Assembly: GCF_030009775.1 (NCBI RefSeq)
Contig: NZ_JASCTH010000011.1
Coordinates: forward strand, 62,001 to 126,000
Source of the DNA: Actinoplanes sandaracinus
GTDB lineage: Bacteria; Actinomycetota; Actinomycetes; Mycobacteriales; Micromonosporaceae
Length of the DNA stretch: 64,000 nt
Direction of reading: 5' to 3'
Below the pieces are notes generated by a model that saw only the letters and a program-made list of their open reading frames with translations, was not told the origin of the DNA and searched no databases. Both the position numbers and the translations under genes were made by a program. This document shows, piece after piece, positions 50,601 through 58,355 of this stretch; position 1 is the first letter of the stretch; every line of letters starts with the position of its first letter.

Positions 50601-51311
50601 TACGGTCATGCCGTCGGCCAGAACCGTGTCTGGCCACCGCTGCGCCTCGGCTACTGACGCCCACCAACGGTCCGAATCGCGCGCCACGACCAATACCCGC
50701 ACCATCGGGGTCGCCACGGCGGCCACAGTGCTCAACAAGGCCGCCACATCCTGCGGCGAAACCATCTCGTCGTCTGCGACGATCAACACTCGGTCCTCGG
50801 ACTCCGTGGCCACCGCGACGGCGGACTCACCCTGACCGGCACGTAACCAGCCCACCCGCCACCCCTGCCGGACAGCCCGCCGCCCGACCTGGACCGCCAG
50901 CCGGGTCTTGCCGCTGCCCGTACCGCCGGTTATCCGCCACGCATTGCCTCGCCCGTTCTCCAACCACGCCTCGATATCGGTCAGCGATGCGTCCCGCCGG
51001 TGATCAAACGGCACCACCTGGCGTGCCGGATCAAGCAGACCGATCACCGAGTCCGATGCGGAGGATGTCTCCGGTAAGTCTACGAAAGCCCTGTTCCACG
51101 CCGCTGCTCGACGGCGTTGCTCCAAGAACTGCTCTACCCGCCGGCCAACCACGAGAACGATTCCGGCGCCACCAGCAGCCACCGGTATCCCGACCCACCA
51201 TTCCGAGATGTACTCGACCGATGCACCCGCAGCGGCTCCCACCAGTACCGACCCCACCACCAACGGGTCACGAAGCCTGGCGAGCAGATTGCGTCCCTTC
51301 ATACGGGCCAT
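47688..51311 (-). CDS. membrane-anchored P-loop NTPase with ten near-identical TPR-type repeats (STAND/NLR-like)
   Basis: 1207 residues from ATG at 51311 (GAGGA 7 nt upstream; a GTG at 51362 is possible). Two TM helices near the N-terminus (about 17-33 and 38-56) are followed by a P-loop domain: Walker A GGTGSGKT at 129-136, Walker B LIVADDE at about 176-182, sensor-like VLVVARDSDRWW. A helical middle (about 260-620) precedes ten tandem 46-residue TPR-type units (48069-49448), each close to YARALTNLGGSLRSLGRHDD followed by ALTTxxEAVALWRDLAAAH. A degenerate eleventh unit and further TPR helices follow. It is the main cargo of the tRNA-Thr element. Resembles STAND/NLR conflict sensors; ligand and output unknown. 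Confidence 0.88.
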   Translation of the reverse strand: MARMKGRNLLARLRDPLVVGSVLVGAAAGASVEYISEWWVGIPVAAGGAGIVLVVGRRVEQFLEQRRRAAAWNRAFVDLPETSSASDSVIGLLDPARQVVPFDHRRDASLTDIEAWLENGRGNAWRITGGTGSGKTRLAVQVGRRAVRQGWRVGWLRAGQGESAVAVATESEDRVLIVADDEMVSPQDVAALLSTVAAVATPMVRVLVVARDSDRWWASVAEAQRWPDTVLADGMTVLGPLGGSEPAQIGVLQAAMRAFAEQAGRRKPQVVVHGVTRTTPLILLHCAALLVAQRSRPSENVVDVGQAMRELLAVEDEFVWRPKADKLVGADVLSFSSRRAVVVLAALFGAADQRSADLLLRRLPRLRDEPAGRVRRVAAWLHRLYPNAGDYLDPRLPGWAAEYLIATAIAEDPDVTTAVSAAIDQSPQRLREVLTFLARASGHVASASVAYAAIVARNPRDRLAVAFNIAVSTSPWLDQPLAHLVSEVNLSPATWQALHAGLPYQTQSLLTTSVAVVGHVLTAVADPNRTDALEVDLLIEHSRRLNQARRYEEAISSAERASASIRSLGQALSDIERGVRSGRSRIRMAQALRGLGRYEQALSASYKAIDLLRPLTQFPSDYARALTSLGASLRSLGRHDGALTTDREAVALWRDLAVAHPDAHQPSYARALTSLGASLESRGRHDDALTTDREAVALWRDLAVAHSDAHQPDYARALTNLGGSLWSLGRHDDALAAHREAVALWRDLAAAHPDAHQPDYARALTNLGGSLRSLGRHDDALTTGQEAVALWRDLAAAHPDAYQPDSANALISLGDSLLSLGRHDDALAVHREAVALWRDLAAAHSDAHQPSYANALTSLGVSLWSLGRHDDALTTGQEAVALWRDLAAAHSDAHQPYYANELTNLGTSLRSLGRHDDALAAHREAVALWRDLAAAHPDAHQPSYANALNSLGGSLSSLGRHDDALAAHREAVALWRDLAAAHPDAHQPDYARALISLGVSLWSLGRHDDALTTGQEAVALWRDLAAAHPDAHQPSYANALTNLGVSLSSLGRYDDALTTGQEAVALWRDLAAAHPDAHQPDYARALTNLGTMYVALGQQERLRGYVEGTIEALRLAAKRHLDQPHTALAWTLGQLSSINRKLGNHEAAMKGASESLRLFRQLAQRYPGRFGKETQEADARLQRTSDTDPENSIQKLETRPRGATGSL
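48069..49448 (-). repeat. ten tandem 138-bp units in the TPR region
   Basis: The Tyr codon opening unit 1 is at 49448 and that of unit 10 at 48206, exactly nine periods of 138 bp apart, with no indels. Long stretches are identical at nucleotide level in nearly every unit (for instance the block encoding ALWRDLA). This implies recent duplication or gene conversion. Differences cluster at a few codons: SLR/SLW/SLS, TTDR/AAHR/TTGQ, and the last residue of each unit. Confidence 0.95.
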
Positions 51312-51376
51312 GGCACTATCCTCGCGGCTGAGAACCTCCGGCCGCACCCCATCGCCTGTCACCGACGGTCACCGCT

Positions 51377-51567
51377 TTACCGGGGTTTCGGAGGGTAGCG
51401 AGGGCCATACCGGCGCACGGGGCCGTCCGGCGGCGCCTCAGCCTCGGTCAGGGTGGCCAGTTTGGGCTCCCACCGGACTTCGAGGGTGCGGGCCACCAGG
51501 TGGTTGCCCGGGTCGACGAGGGTGAACGCGCGTTCGGCCCGCTCGGCTTCGTAGCGGGCGCGCTTCG
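51377..51567 (-). pseudogene. serine recombinase fragment
   Basis: Reads AKRARYEAERAERAFTLVDP and GNHLVARTLEVRWEPKLATL, which matches the helical region after the zinc ribbon of large serine recombinases (typical VEPENRLVARTLE). It ends at a stop at 51377. There is no catalytic N-terminus, so only about 60 residues remain. It is a leftover of another integrating or transposing element beside the NTPase gene. Confidence 0.7.
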
Positions 51568-51585
51568 CGCTTGCGGCATAGCCAT

Positions 51586-51619
51586 ACGAAAGCCTCGGAC
51601 ACGTGTCCGAGGCTTTCGT
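51586..51619. terminator. 34-bp perfect palindromic hairpin
   Basis: A 17-bp arm (51586-51602) is followed directly by its exact complement (51603-51619); the outer part reads ACGAAAGCC. Typical of strong bidirectional actinobacterial terminators. No intact gene now ends on either side, so its gene was lost. Confidence 0.8.
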
Positions 51620-51919
51620 GTCTCTCAAGGTCGCTCCGCGCCTAGGGCGCGACCGTCCCCCGTGTCGCATCCGGAGCAGCGCCACGCGGATCCGGCCGAC
51701 GTTCGTCGGCTCCTGGCGGAAGCGGAGCAGATTCACCGCGGCGACAGCACGGCTGACTGAACCCGTCCCCCGACTGGTCAGATCAGGGTCAGGCGAAGGG
51801 CCATATCCACGGCTTCGCCGGGGGCACTGCCCCCAAACTGCCCCCAACACGGAGCGTTACCGGTATTCGATCTCCAGAAAGCAGAAACCCCAGGCCATTT
51901 GACCTGGGGTTTCCCTTTG
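51620..51919. other. 300-bp remnant DNA next to tRNA-Thr, with a terminator hairpin
   Basis: An open plus-strand frame ends HADPADVRRLLAEAEQIHRG at 51760 and looks like the tail of a lost gene. The stretch CCCCCAAACTGCCCCC near 51830 is common next to actinomycete integrase ends. AAACCCCAGG (51885-51894) and its complement (51903-51912) form a 10-bp hairpin that resembles the weaker one before the distal att copy. These look like residues of an integrase-bearing element end. Confidence 0.5.
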
Positions 51920-51993
51920 AGCCGCCTGACGGAATCGAACCGTCGACCTACGCATTACGAGTGCGTCGCTCTAGCCGACTGAGCTAAGGCGGC
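51920..51993 (-). tRNA. tRNA-Thr (anticodon CGT)
   Basis: A full cloverleaf on the minus strand. Acceptor GCCGCCT pairs with AGGCGGC, the D-arm is in AGCTCAGTCGGCTAGAGC, and the anticodon stem ACGCA/TGCGT surrounds loop CTCGTAA. The anticodon lies at 51957-51959 and the T-arm is GACGGTTCGATTCCGTC. CCA is not encoded. The 3' half (51922-51953) is the attachment core duplicated at 47396-47427; the gene itself is intact. Confidence 0.97.
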
Positions 51994-52050
51994 AACGCCA
52001 CGAAGTCTACTGCATAGACGGACACCGTCTCATCGGGGGAGGATCGTTCG

Positions 52051-53760
52051 GTGGCCATCGTTCCCCGACAGCGTTCTGCCGAGTCCGAGGCGAGTGAGCC
52101 GAATCGGCCAGGCAGCCTCGATCCACAGGAACTCGGGTTCACCCGGAAAGGGCCGATCGGCTGGCTGGCGCCGCTGCTGTTGCTCAGCACCGGCCTGCGG
52201 ACGCTGCTGCACATCCTCTTCGGGGCCTACCTGGACAAGCGTGAACTCCAGAACGCGCTGGACGGTGACATCTTCGACCACTCGACGACGGCCACCGGCG
52301 AGCTGTGGCTCGACTATGTGGCCGACCTCGGGGACGGGTTCGACGCCACCTATTCGGTGGCCTACCTGCTGGCGCAGGCGGAACTGGAGGTGGACGGCGA
52401 GCGCCTGCCCCGGGGGCGGCTGCTGCTGATGGGCGGCGATCAGGTCTATCCGCTGGCCAGTGGCGACGGCTACGAGAACCGGATGAAGGGCCCCTATCGC
52501 GCGGCCTTGCCGGAGGCCCCGGCCGGAGCGCCGCGGCCGACGCTTTTCGCACTTCCCGGAAACCATGACTGGTACGACGGTCTGACGGCCTTTCTGCGGC
52601 TGTTCGCCCGGCGTAAGGACGGGCACATCGGCGGCTGGCGGACCGAGCAGCGGCGGTCGTACTTCGCGGTCAAGCTGCCGGCGAACTGGTGGCTTTTCGG
52701 GGTGGACGAGCAGTTCGGGGCGTACATCGACGATCCGCAGTTGCTGTATTTCGAGAAGGCGGCCGAGCTGGTCGGGCCGGATGACCGGATCATCCTGATG
52801 ACGCCGTCGCCGACCTGGGTGAAGGCCCGGGAGAACCCGGACGCGTACGACGCGATCGACTACTTCATCCGCACCATCCTGGCACCGACCCAGGCGCACG
52901 TACGGGTGCTGGTCTCCGGGGACCTGCACCACTACGCGCGGTACTCCGGCGAGGACCGGGAACTGATCACCTGCGGTGGCGGTGGGGCGTACACGCTCGG
53001 CACGCAGAACCTGCCGGATCACCTCATGGTGCCGCCGAAGGAGTCGTTGAGCCGCAGCAGCAGCCGCAGCCGGCGCTACGAGCGCAAGGCCGCCTTCCCG
53101 GATCGGGCGATGTCGAAGCGGATGGGCTGGAGCGTCTTCCATCGGGTGCCTCGGCACAACGCCGGGTTCGCCACGATGCTCGGCATCACTCAGACGCTGA
53201 CCATGCTCGCGATGGCGGGCGCGGCCAGCCAGGGCGGCAACATCCAGCGACTGTTCAGCATCCCGCTGGTCCTGATGCTGGTGCTGATCATGTTGGGTAC
53301 GGTGCTGTTCGCGAAGCCGGTCGGGCGTGCCCGGCACCTGGTCTTCGGGGCGGCGCACGGGCTGAGCCAGATCGGGCTGGCGGTCGGCGGCACGTGGGTG
53401 TGGCTGCAGTTCCCGTTCCGGGACTGGCGGTGGCCGGGGCCGCTGGCGGTGGCCGCGCTGGCGTACGGCCCTCTGATCGCGATCGCCTCGACCCAGCTTC
53501 TCGCGCTGTACCTGCTGGTCGCCGCCCGGTTCGACGTGAATCTGAACGAGCTCTACGCCGGCCAGGGCATCGAGCACGCCAAGAGCTTCCTCCGAATGCA
53601 CATCGATGCCGACGGCACGCTGACCATCCACCCCATCGGTGTCGACCGGATCTGCAAGGACTGGGAGGCCGACCCCGACGGCGACGCGCACGCGTCGTGG
53701 CTGCGGCCGCTGACACCGCTGACGGCCCGGCGCATCGAGCCGCCGATCACGGTGACCTGA
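52051..53760 (+). CDS. membrane-associated metallophosphoesterase
   Basis: 569 residues from GTG at 52051 after GGGAGGA. Calcineurin-like motifs: DYVADLGDGFDATYSV, LLMGGDQVYPL (about 127-134), LPGNHDWYDGL (about 168-178) and VSGDLHHYARYS (about 289-300). C-terminal half has five or six TM helices (about 380-500), then a soluble end HIDADGTLTIHPIGVDRICK. Similar actinobacterial proteins have a catalytic domain followed by TM segments; the substrate (lipid or nucleotide phosphate?) is unknown. It is immediately beside the tRNA-Thr gene on the core-genome side. Confidence 0.88.
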   Translation: MAIVPRQRSAESEASEPNRPGSLDPQELGFTRKGPIGWLAPLLLLSTGLRTLLHILFGAYLDKRELQNALDGDIFDHSTTATGELWLDYVADLGDGFDATYSVAYLLAQAELEVDGERLPRGRLLLMGGDQVYPLASGDGYENRMKGPYRAALPEAPAGAPRPTLFALPGNHDWYDGLTAFLRLFARRKDGHIGGWRTEQRRSYFAVKLPANWWLFGVDEQFGAYIDDPQLLYFEKAAELVGPDDRIILMTPSPTWVKARENPDAYDAIDYFIRTILAPTQAHVRVLVSGDLHHYARYSGEDRELITCGGGGAYTLGTQNLPDHLMVPPKESLSRSSSRSRRYERKAAFPDRAMSKRMGWSVFHRVPRHNAGFATMLGITQTLTMLAMAGAASQGGNIQRLFSIPLVLMLVLIMLGTVLFAKPVGRARHLVFGAAHGLSQIGLAVGGTWVWLQFPFRDWRWPGPLAVAALAYGPLIAIASTQLLALYLLVAARFDVNLNELYAGQGIEHAKSFLRMHIDADGTLTIHPIGVDRICKDWEADPDGDAHASWLRPLTPLTARRIEPPITVT

Positions 53761-53874
53761 GCGTCACCGATCGGCGCTCCTTCCCCGTGAGTGGAACAGC
53801 AGCGGCGCCAGGGAAGTGTCCACGTCGGAGGCGATCCATCCGGCTGTCGCCTTGGCCGGACAGGTCGTCAATCA

Positions 53875-54729
53875 CTACGTGGGCGTTCCGCCTTCGTCGT
53901 AGCGCTCCTCGTGTGCCTGCCTCGGCCCACAGACCGAAGCCCGCGAGCAGGAACACCGGGAACCGTCGGCATCCAGACGCACCACGACCGAATCCTTCGG
54001 AACGCTGTGCGCCACCACTCGCCCGGGGCCATCGTCGGTCGTCACCCGGCTCCCGATCGACGGGGCGGAGGAGTGGTACGAGACGTACAGCGGGTGTTCG
54101 TACTTGAGGCAACACATCAGGCGGCCGCACGCGCCGGAGATGCGCAGCGGGTTGAGCGGCAGATCCTGCTCCTTCGCCATCCGGATGGTGACCGGCTCGA
54201 AGTCGGTCAGGAAGGTGGCACAGCAGAGATCACGGCCGCAGGAGCCGATGCCGCCCTGCACCCGGGCGGAGTCACGGGCGGAGAGCTGGCGCAGCTCGAC
54301 CCGGCAGTGCAGGGTGGCGCCCAGGTCGCGGACCAGGGAGCGGAAGTCGACCCGGTGCGGGGCGGTGAAGTAGATCGTCGTGCGCGCGCCACCGTTGCCC
54401 GGCTGGTCCAGCACATGGTCGACGGCGACGACCTTCATCGGCAGCTCGTGCGCCTTGATCAGTTTCTTGGCGGCCACCTTGGCCTCGGCTTTACGTTTCC
54501 GCAGCATCTCGTCGCGGCGCAGGTCGTCGTCGTCCGCCAGGCCGGCGACCTTCGGAAAACCGGAGGTGTCCTCGTCGACCCATTGTGCCGCCCAGACGCA
54601 CTCCGCCACCTCGGGGCCGTCGTCGGTCGGCACCAGCACGCGGTCGCCGACGGACGGGGTGAAACCGGCCGGATCGAGGTAGTAGAGGCGGCCGTACCGG
54701 TTGAAACTGACCGCGCACAACATGCCCAT
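53875..54729 (-). CDS. ricT: PSP1-domain protein RicT (YaaT-like)
   Basis: 284 residues from ATG at 54729. N-terminus GMLCAVSFNRYGRLYYLDPA; PSP1 domain (about 60-150) with VDFRSLVRDLGATLHCRVEL. Cys-rich iron-sulfur ligands: GGIGSCGRDLCCATFL and ACGRLMCCLKYEHPLY. A second Cys cluster SRCSCSRASVCG lies near the end. In Bacillus, RicT acts with RicA/RicF in mRNA maturation; in actinobacteria it is usually encoded beside holB and tmk, as here. Confidence 0.92.
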   Translation of the reverse strand: MGMLCAVSFNRYGRLYYLDPAGFTPSVGDRVLVPTDDGPEVAECVWAAQWVDEDTSGFPKVAGLADDDDLRRDEMLRKRKAEAKVAAKKLIKAHELPMKVVAVDHVLDQPGNGGARTTIYFTAPHRVDFRSLVRDLGATLHCRVELRQLSARDSARVQGGIGSCGRDLCCATFLTDFEPVTIRMAKEQDLPLNPLRISGACGRLMCCLKYEHPLYVSYHSSAPSIGSRVTTDDGPGRVVAHSVPKDSVVVRLDADGSRCSCSRASVCGPRQAHEERYDEGGTPT

Positions 54730-54876
54730 GCGATCAACACTACGACGGCAGGCAAGCCGTACCAAATGCCGGATTTGAACTACCCGCGAGGGTTGTCGCA
54801 TAGATGCTGCGCAACCGGCCCAATCGACCCTCGTTGGCCAGTCCCGTAGAAGCCGCACGCCTCGAAAGGACTCCCC

Positions 54877-57114
54877 ATGATCCCCGCCAGGTCGGTGGCC
54901 GCCAGTGTCGTCGCGCTCGGATTCGCGGGCACCATGACCGCACCGCTGCCGGCCTTCGCGGTGCCGGCCACGTGCGATCAGCCCGGGCACTATGCCGCCC
55001 AGTCGGGGGCCGAACTGCTCCGCATCGATCGGCTCGAACTCGGCCCGAAGGCCGGTGTCACCAACCGGAAAGGGGCCGCGGGCGAGGCCGCCTCAACCGA
55101 CGCCACTTCAGCCGACGCCGCTCCCGGCGCCCCGGGCAAGCCCGGCGCTCCTCGCAAAAACCGCCCATCTGGTACGGCCGGAGCCCGCCCCGATTCGGGT
55201 GAGGTGATCAGCGGCTCCGCCTCGGACAAGGCGGCCGATGGCACCGACTCGGGAAGCGCCGGCGGCGGCTCCGCTTCGGGCACAGCCGATGATGAGGGCC
55301 GTGAGGGCGGTGGCACGGGCGGCCCTGACGGCACGGGCGGCACGGGCGGCTCCGGCGGCGAGGTGCCGGACCTTGACCAGGAGTACCGGGCGACCACGCT
55401 GCCCGTATGGGAGGACTCGACCGGCAGGCTGGGCGGCCCCTCCATCGATCAGAGCGACCCCGCCGACAGGAGAAGGGAAACCGTCCGCCACAGCGCCGCT
55501 GTCAACCACACCAACAGCGACGGCCACATCAACGGCATCGGCGAGCAGGGCCGCACGGCCGCTGGACGCGGCAAAGCTGTCGGCGCGGAGGGTCGCACGC
55601 TCGCTGAGCACGGCGAAACTGTCGGCGAGCAGGCTCGCACGGCCGGGGAACGAGACCAGGCCGCCCCCGCACGCGGTCGCATGCTCGCTGGGCACGGCGC
55701 GGCTGTCGGCGCGCAAGGGCGCACGGCCGCTGGGCGCGGCGAAGCCGTCAGCAAGCAGGGTGGCGGCGCCGGGGACGCGGCGATCGAGGGCGTCGGTCTC
55801 GGGGACGCGCGTAGCGTGCTGATCGCCGATGGCCCGATCAACTCGGCCGGCGCCGCCCGGATCTTGAACGGTCAGGTCGCCGGGTCCGCCGAGCGCAACG
55901 ACCTGGTGGTCCAGCAAGCGCCGCCGGTCAACCCCAAGGCCGACGAGCGGCGCACCGGATCCAAGCGGTTCGGCCCGGTGAAGGTCGGCGACGGCAGCCT
56001 CAGTGCCCGCGCGATCTGGGCACACGGCACGGCCTGCGGATCAGCCGGCGGCGACACGTCCACGGCGACGGCCGAGATCAGCCGGCTCACGATCACCGGG
56101 GGTGGAAGCGGATCGCTGGTACGCGTACCGGAAAAGATCTCGAGCCGCAGCGGCACCGCCCTGCGTCTCCGCGGCGGAACATCGCAGTCGGTCGCCTCCG
56201 CGACGATCACGGCCGGACGGATCAGTCTGGTCGACAACGAGGTGCGCATCCGGGTGCTGCGGGCCCCGGAACTGCGGGCCACCATGACCGCCGACGGGCA
56301 GGGCCGGGTCGATTACCAGCCCGCCGTGGTCGAAGTCTCCGGCAAGAACGGCAAGCGGGCCCGCCTCGCTACACCAGGTGACCACATCGACATCACGCTG
56401 AGTGAGGGGATGCGTCCGCTGGAGTCGCTTCCGGCGAGCCTTGAGCCGATCAGTGAATTGCCGCTGCCGAACGTTCCGGGCCTTCCCTTCATCGGCGAAC
56501 CGGAAACGACGCCCGCCTCTCCGCCCGCTCCCTCCGGCCGGCTTTCGCCCGCACGCCCGACAGCGCCCTCCCACGAACCTTCACCGTTGCATCCGGCAGC
56601 GCCCTCCCACGAATCCTCACCCGCACCTACGGCAGGGCCTTCCTCCGCATCCCCGCCTGCGCCCTCCCGCGGATCTTCGCCGGCGTCCTCACACGAGTAC
56701 GCGCCCGGCTCGACTTTGCGGATCGCACTCGGTGACGCCCGGCAGGCGACCTCGGGGAAGGCCATCGCCGCCCGGGCCACCGCGATCCGCGTGACCGTGG
56801 TGCGCAATGCCGACAAAGGACAGACGCGCGTCGCCGACGGACCGTCCGGCCTGGTCGCTGACCTGGGCATCGGCATGCTGGCGGCCGCCGCAGTAGCCCC
56901 GTCCGGCGCCGACTCCGCCCACGGCGCCTCCCCTGCGGCCGCAGCCGGGGCAGGTGCAGGAACGGGAGAAGGGGTAACAGCGGGCAGTGCCAGCTTGCCG
57001 ATCACCGGCCCGCGGGTGGTCTCCCTGTTCGCCACCGGCGCCAGCCTCGTGATCGGCGGCATCTGCGCGGTGGTCCTGGCCTCCCGCCGACGCCGCACGA
57101 CCCGTGAGCCGTGA
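54877..57114 (+). CDS. large secreted repeat protein with LPXTG-like sorting signal
   Basis: 745 residues from ATG at 54877 after AAGGA. Signal peptide (1-28). A Gly/Ala/Ser-rich low-complexity region (about 50-190) contains TGGPDGTGGTGGSGGE. Then come five tandem 14-residue units (55545-55754) like QGRTAAGRGKAVGA. A beta-rich domain (about 370-520) with two SLSARAIWAHGTACGSAGGD-type stretches follows, then a Pro/Ser-rich stalk with repeated PSHE units. The end is LPITGP, a TM helix and SRRRRTTRE. Probably cell-wall anchored by sortase. I do not recognise the core domain. Confidence 0.8.
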   Translation: MIPARSVAASVVALGFAGTMTAPLPAFAVPATCDQPGHYAAQSGAELLRIDRLELGPKAGVTNRKGAAGEAASTDATSADAAPGAPGKPGAPRKNRPSGTAGARPDSGEVISGSASDKAADGTDSGSAGGGSASGTADDEGREGGGTGGPDGTGGTGGSGGEVPDLDQEYRATTLPVWEDSTGRLGGPSIDQSDPADRRRETVRHSAAVNHTNSDGHINGIGEQGRTAAGRGKAVGAEGRTLAEHGETVGEQARTAGERDQAAPARGRMLAGHGAAVGAQGRTAAGRGEAVSKQGGGAGDAAIEGVGLGDARSVLIADGPINSAGAARILNGQVAGSAERNDLVVQQAPPVNPKADERRTGSKRFGPVKVGDGSLSARAIWAHGTACGSAGGDTSTATAEISRLTITGGGSGSLVRVPEKISSRSGTALRLRGGTSQSVASATITAGRISLVDNEVRIRVLRAPELRATMTADGQGRVDYQPAVVEVSGKNGKRARLATPGDHIDITLSEGMRPLESLPASLEPISELPLPNVPGLPFIGEPETTPASPPAPSGRLSPARPTAPSHEPSPLHPAAPSHESSPAPTAGPSSASPPAPSRGSSPASSHEYAPGSTLRIALGDARQATSGKAIAARATAIRVTVVRNADKGQTRVADGPSGLVADLGIGMLAAAAVAPSGADSAHGASPAAAAGAGAGTGEGVTAGSASLPITGPRVVSLFATGASLVIGGICAVVLASRRRRTTREP
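55545..55754 (+). repeat. five tandem 42-bp units in the surface protein gene
   Basis: Each unit encodes 14 residues of the form xGRTxAxxGxAVGx. Units 1 and 5 are the most alike; unit 3 is the most divergent. The region also gives long spurious open frames on both strands. Confidence 0.75.
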
Positions 57115-57469
57115 ACCTTAGCCCAGACAGGTAACCCGACCCGCATTCCGCACCTCAACTACGGCCGGCCCACCGAGCGAGGTAACCGAGCGAGGCCCAC
57201 TCCCTGATCTTGTTCGCGAGAACGGCACTCACGAACAAGCCAACACCCTCCGAGCCGTAGCCCAGGTAGGTCTTCCGACACCGATTCCACGCCTGAACCA
57301 CGGCTGGGTCGTCAAGAGAGCAGCGGAAGCCTTCGAGCCGTAGCTCCGGTGGGCGATTCTGCGGGCGTATCACGTCTCAGCTACGGCTGGCTGTCGCGCA
57401 ACCGGCGACAGCGGTCAGCTATCGCGACAACCGGATTTTGGCGACCTGCCCTCGTTGCGGAGGGCGCGG
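57115..57469. other. 355-bp gap with hairpins
   Basis: Contains a 12-bp stem hairpin with one mismatch (57209-57220 with 57228-57239), a likely terminator for the surface protein. Short duplicated motifs are also present (ACCGAGCGAGG twice near 57173-57195). A 72-codon minus-strand frame (57155-57373) crosses the hairpin and has no ribosome site, so I do not call it. Confidence 0.5.
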
Positions 57470-58075
57470 TCAGACGGGGAGCGGGTTCTGCAGGCCGGCG
57501 GAGTCGGCGAGGAGATCCTCGGCCTCGTCGTAGCTGCCGGCGATGGTGTGCAGCAGACGGGCACCGATCGCGGCGGCCGCGGCGGCACTGTCGGCAGGTG
57601 GATGGTCGCCGCCGAGGAGGGTGATCGCCTCGGCGGAGAGCATCACTTCGGCCAGGGTGCTCGTCAGTTCGCCACGGGCCCGGAGCATCCAGCCGGCCAG
57701 GGCGTCCGCTAGGTCGGCTGTCGCCTCCATCCGGCGGCCCAGGCTGTCGGGACCGCCGTTGAGGCGCTCGGCGGTGCTGCGGCGGGCCGTCTCATAAGCA
57801 TCGGCGGCTTCTCCCGACCAATCGCCGGCCAGTGGGAGTGCGTCGGCGAGGTCGGCGTAGGCGCGGGCGTCGGCACGCAGTTCGGGACCGGCCTCCAGAA
57901 TGGCCGTCGGGCGCAAGGCGGCTACCGCGCGGGCCGCATCGCCGGGAAGCAGGCGAATCCGGCGCAGTTCGCGCCAGACGTCATGGCCGCCAGGGGCGCC
58001 GATCGTGGAGAGCACCTCGTCGACGCGGCTCAACAGCGGGGTCCCGGCGGTGAGCAACTCGTCCAGGCGATCCAT
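57470..58075 (-). CDS. helical WXG100-like protein, unknown
   Basis: 201 residues from ATG at 58075. Almost entirely alpha-helical: DRLDELLTAGTPLLSRVDEV, then DLADALPLAGDWSGEAADAY, with WSGEAADAYE being the WxG hairpin of type VII secretion substrates. Helices such as LGRRMEATADLADALAGWML follow. No signal peptide. Likely a T7SS-associated substrate or chaperone; it sits with an EspC-like and a YbaB-like gene on the same strand. Export is not shown. Confidence 0.75.
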   Translation of the reverse strand: MDRLDELLTAGTPLLSRVDEVLSTIGAPGGHDVWRELRRIRLLPGDAARAVAALRPTAILEAGPELRADARAYADLADALPLAGDWSGEAADAYETARRSTAERLNGGPDSLGRRMEATADLADALAGWMLRARGELTSTLAEVMLSAEAITLLGGDHPPADSAAAAAAIGARLLHTIAGSYDEAEDLLADSAGLQNPLPV

Positions 58076-58355
58076 CAGAGGCCTCGCTCAATCCCGCAAT
58101 GAACCGGGACATCACGACCACTGTTGGATCGGACGCGGCCGCCAGCACGAGAGTAGGCGCCAAAACGCGGGCAGACGCCGACACACGATCGGGCGCCCAG
58201 GCTCGGGCGCGGGCCGGAACGAGCGCGCACGCTCGGGAGCGAGCCGGAACCGACACCAAGTCTCGGAAGCGAACCGGAACCAGCACTCAGGCTCGGACGC
58301 GGGCCGGGACGGGCGCTCGGGCTCGGGTGGGGGCCGGGACGGGTGGGGTGGGGCA
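58076..58355. repeat. degenerate tandem repeats between two T7SS-type genes
   Basis: From about 58195 to 58340, variants of GCTCGGGCGCGGGCCGGAAC recur every 22-30 bp. Both strands give open but low-complexity frames (Pro/Ser/Arg), which I do not call as genes. The repeats separate the WXG-like gene from the EspC-like gene upstream. Confidence 0.5.

Noticed and set aside
51500..51760. Plus-strand frame ending ADVRRLLAEAEQIHRG as a real gene
   Set aside because: Only its last 30 codons look coding and the upstream part overlaps the recombinase fragment and a palindrome; at most a gene tail.
57155..57373. 72-codon minus-strand frame after the LPXTG-like gene
   Set aside because: It has somewhat protein-like composition but no ribosome site, and it crosses a hairpin that looks like a terminator.
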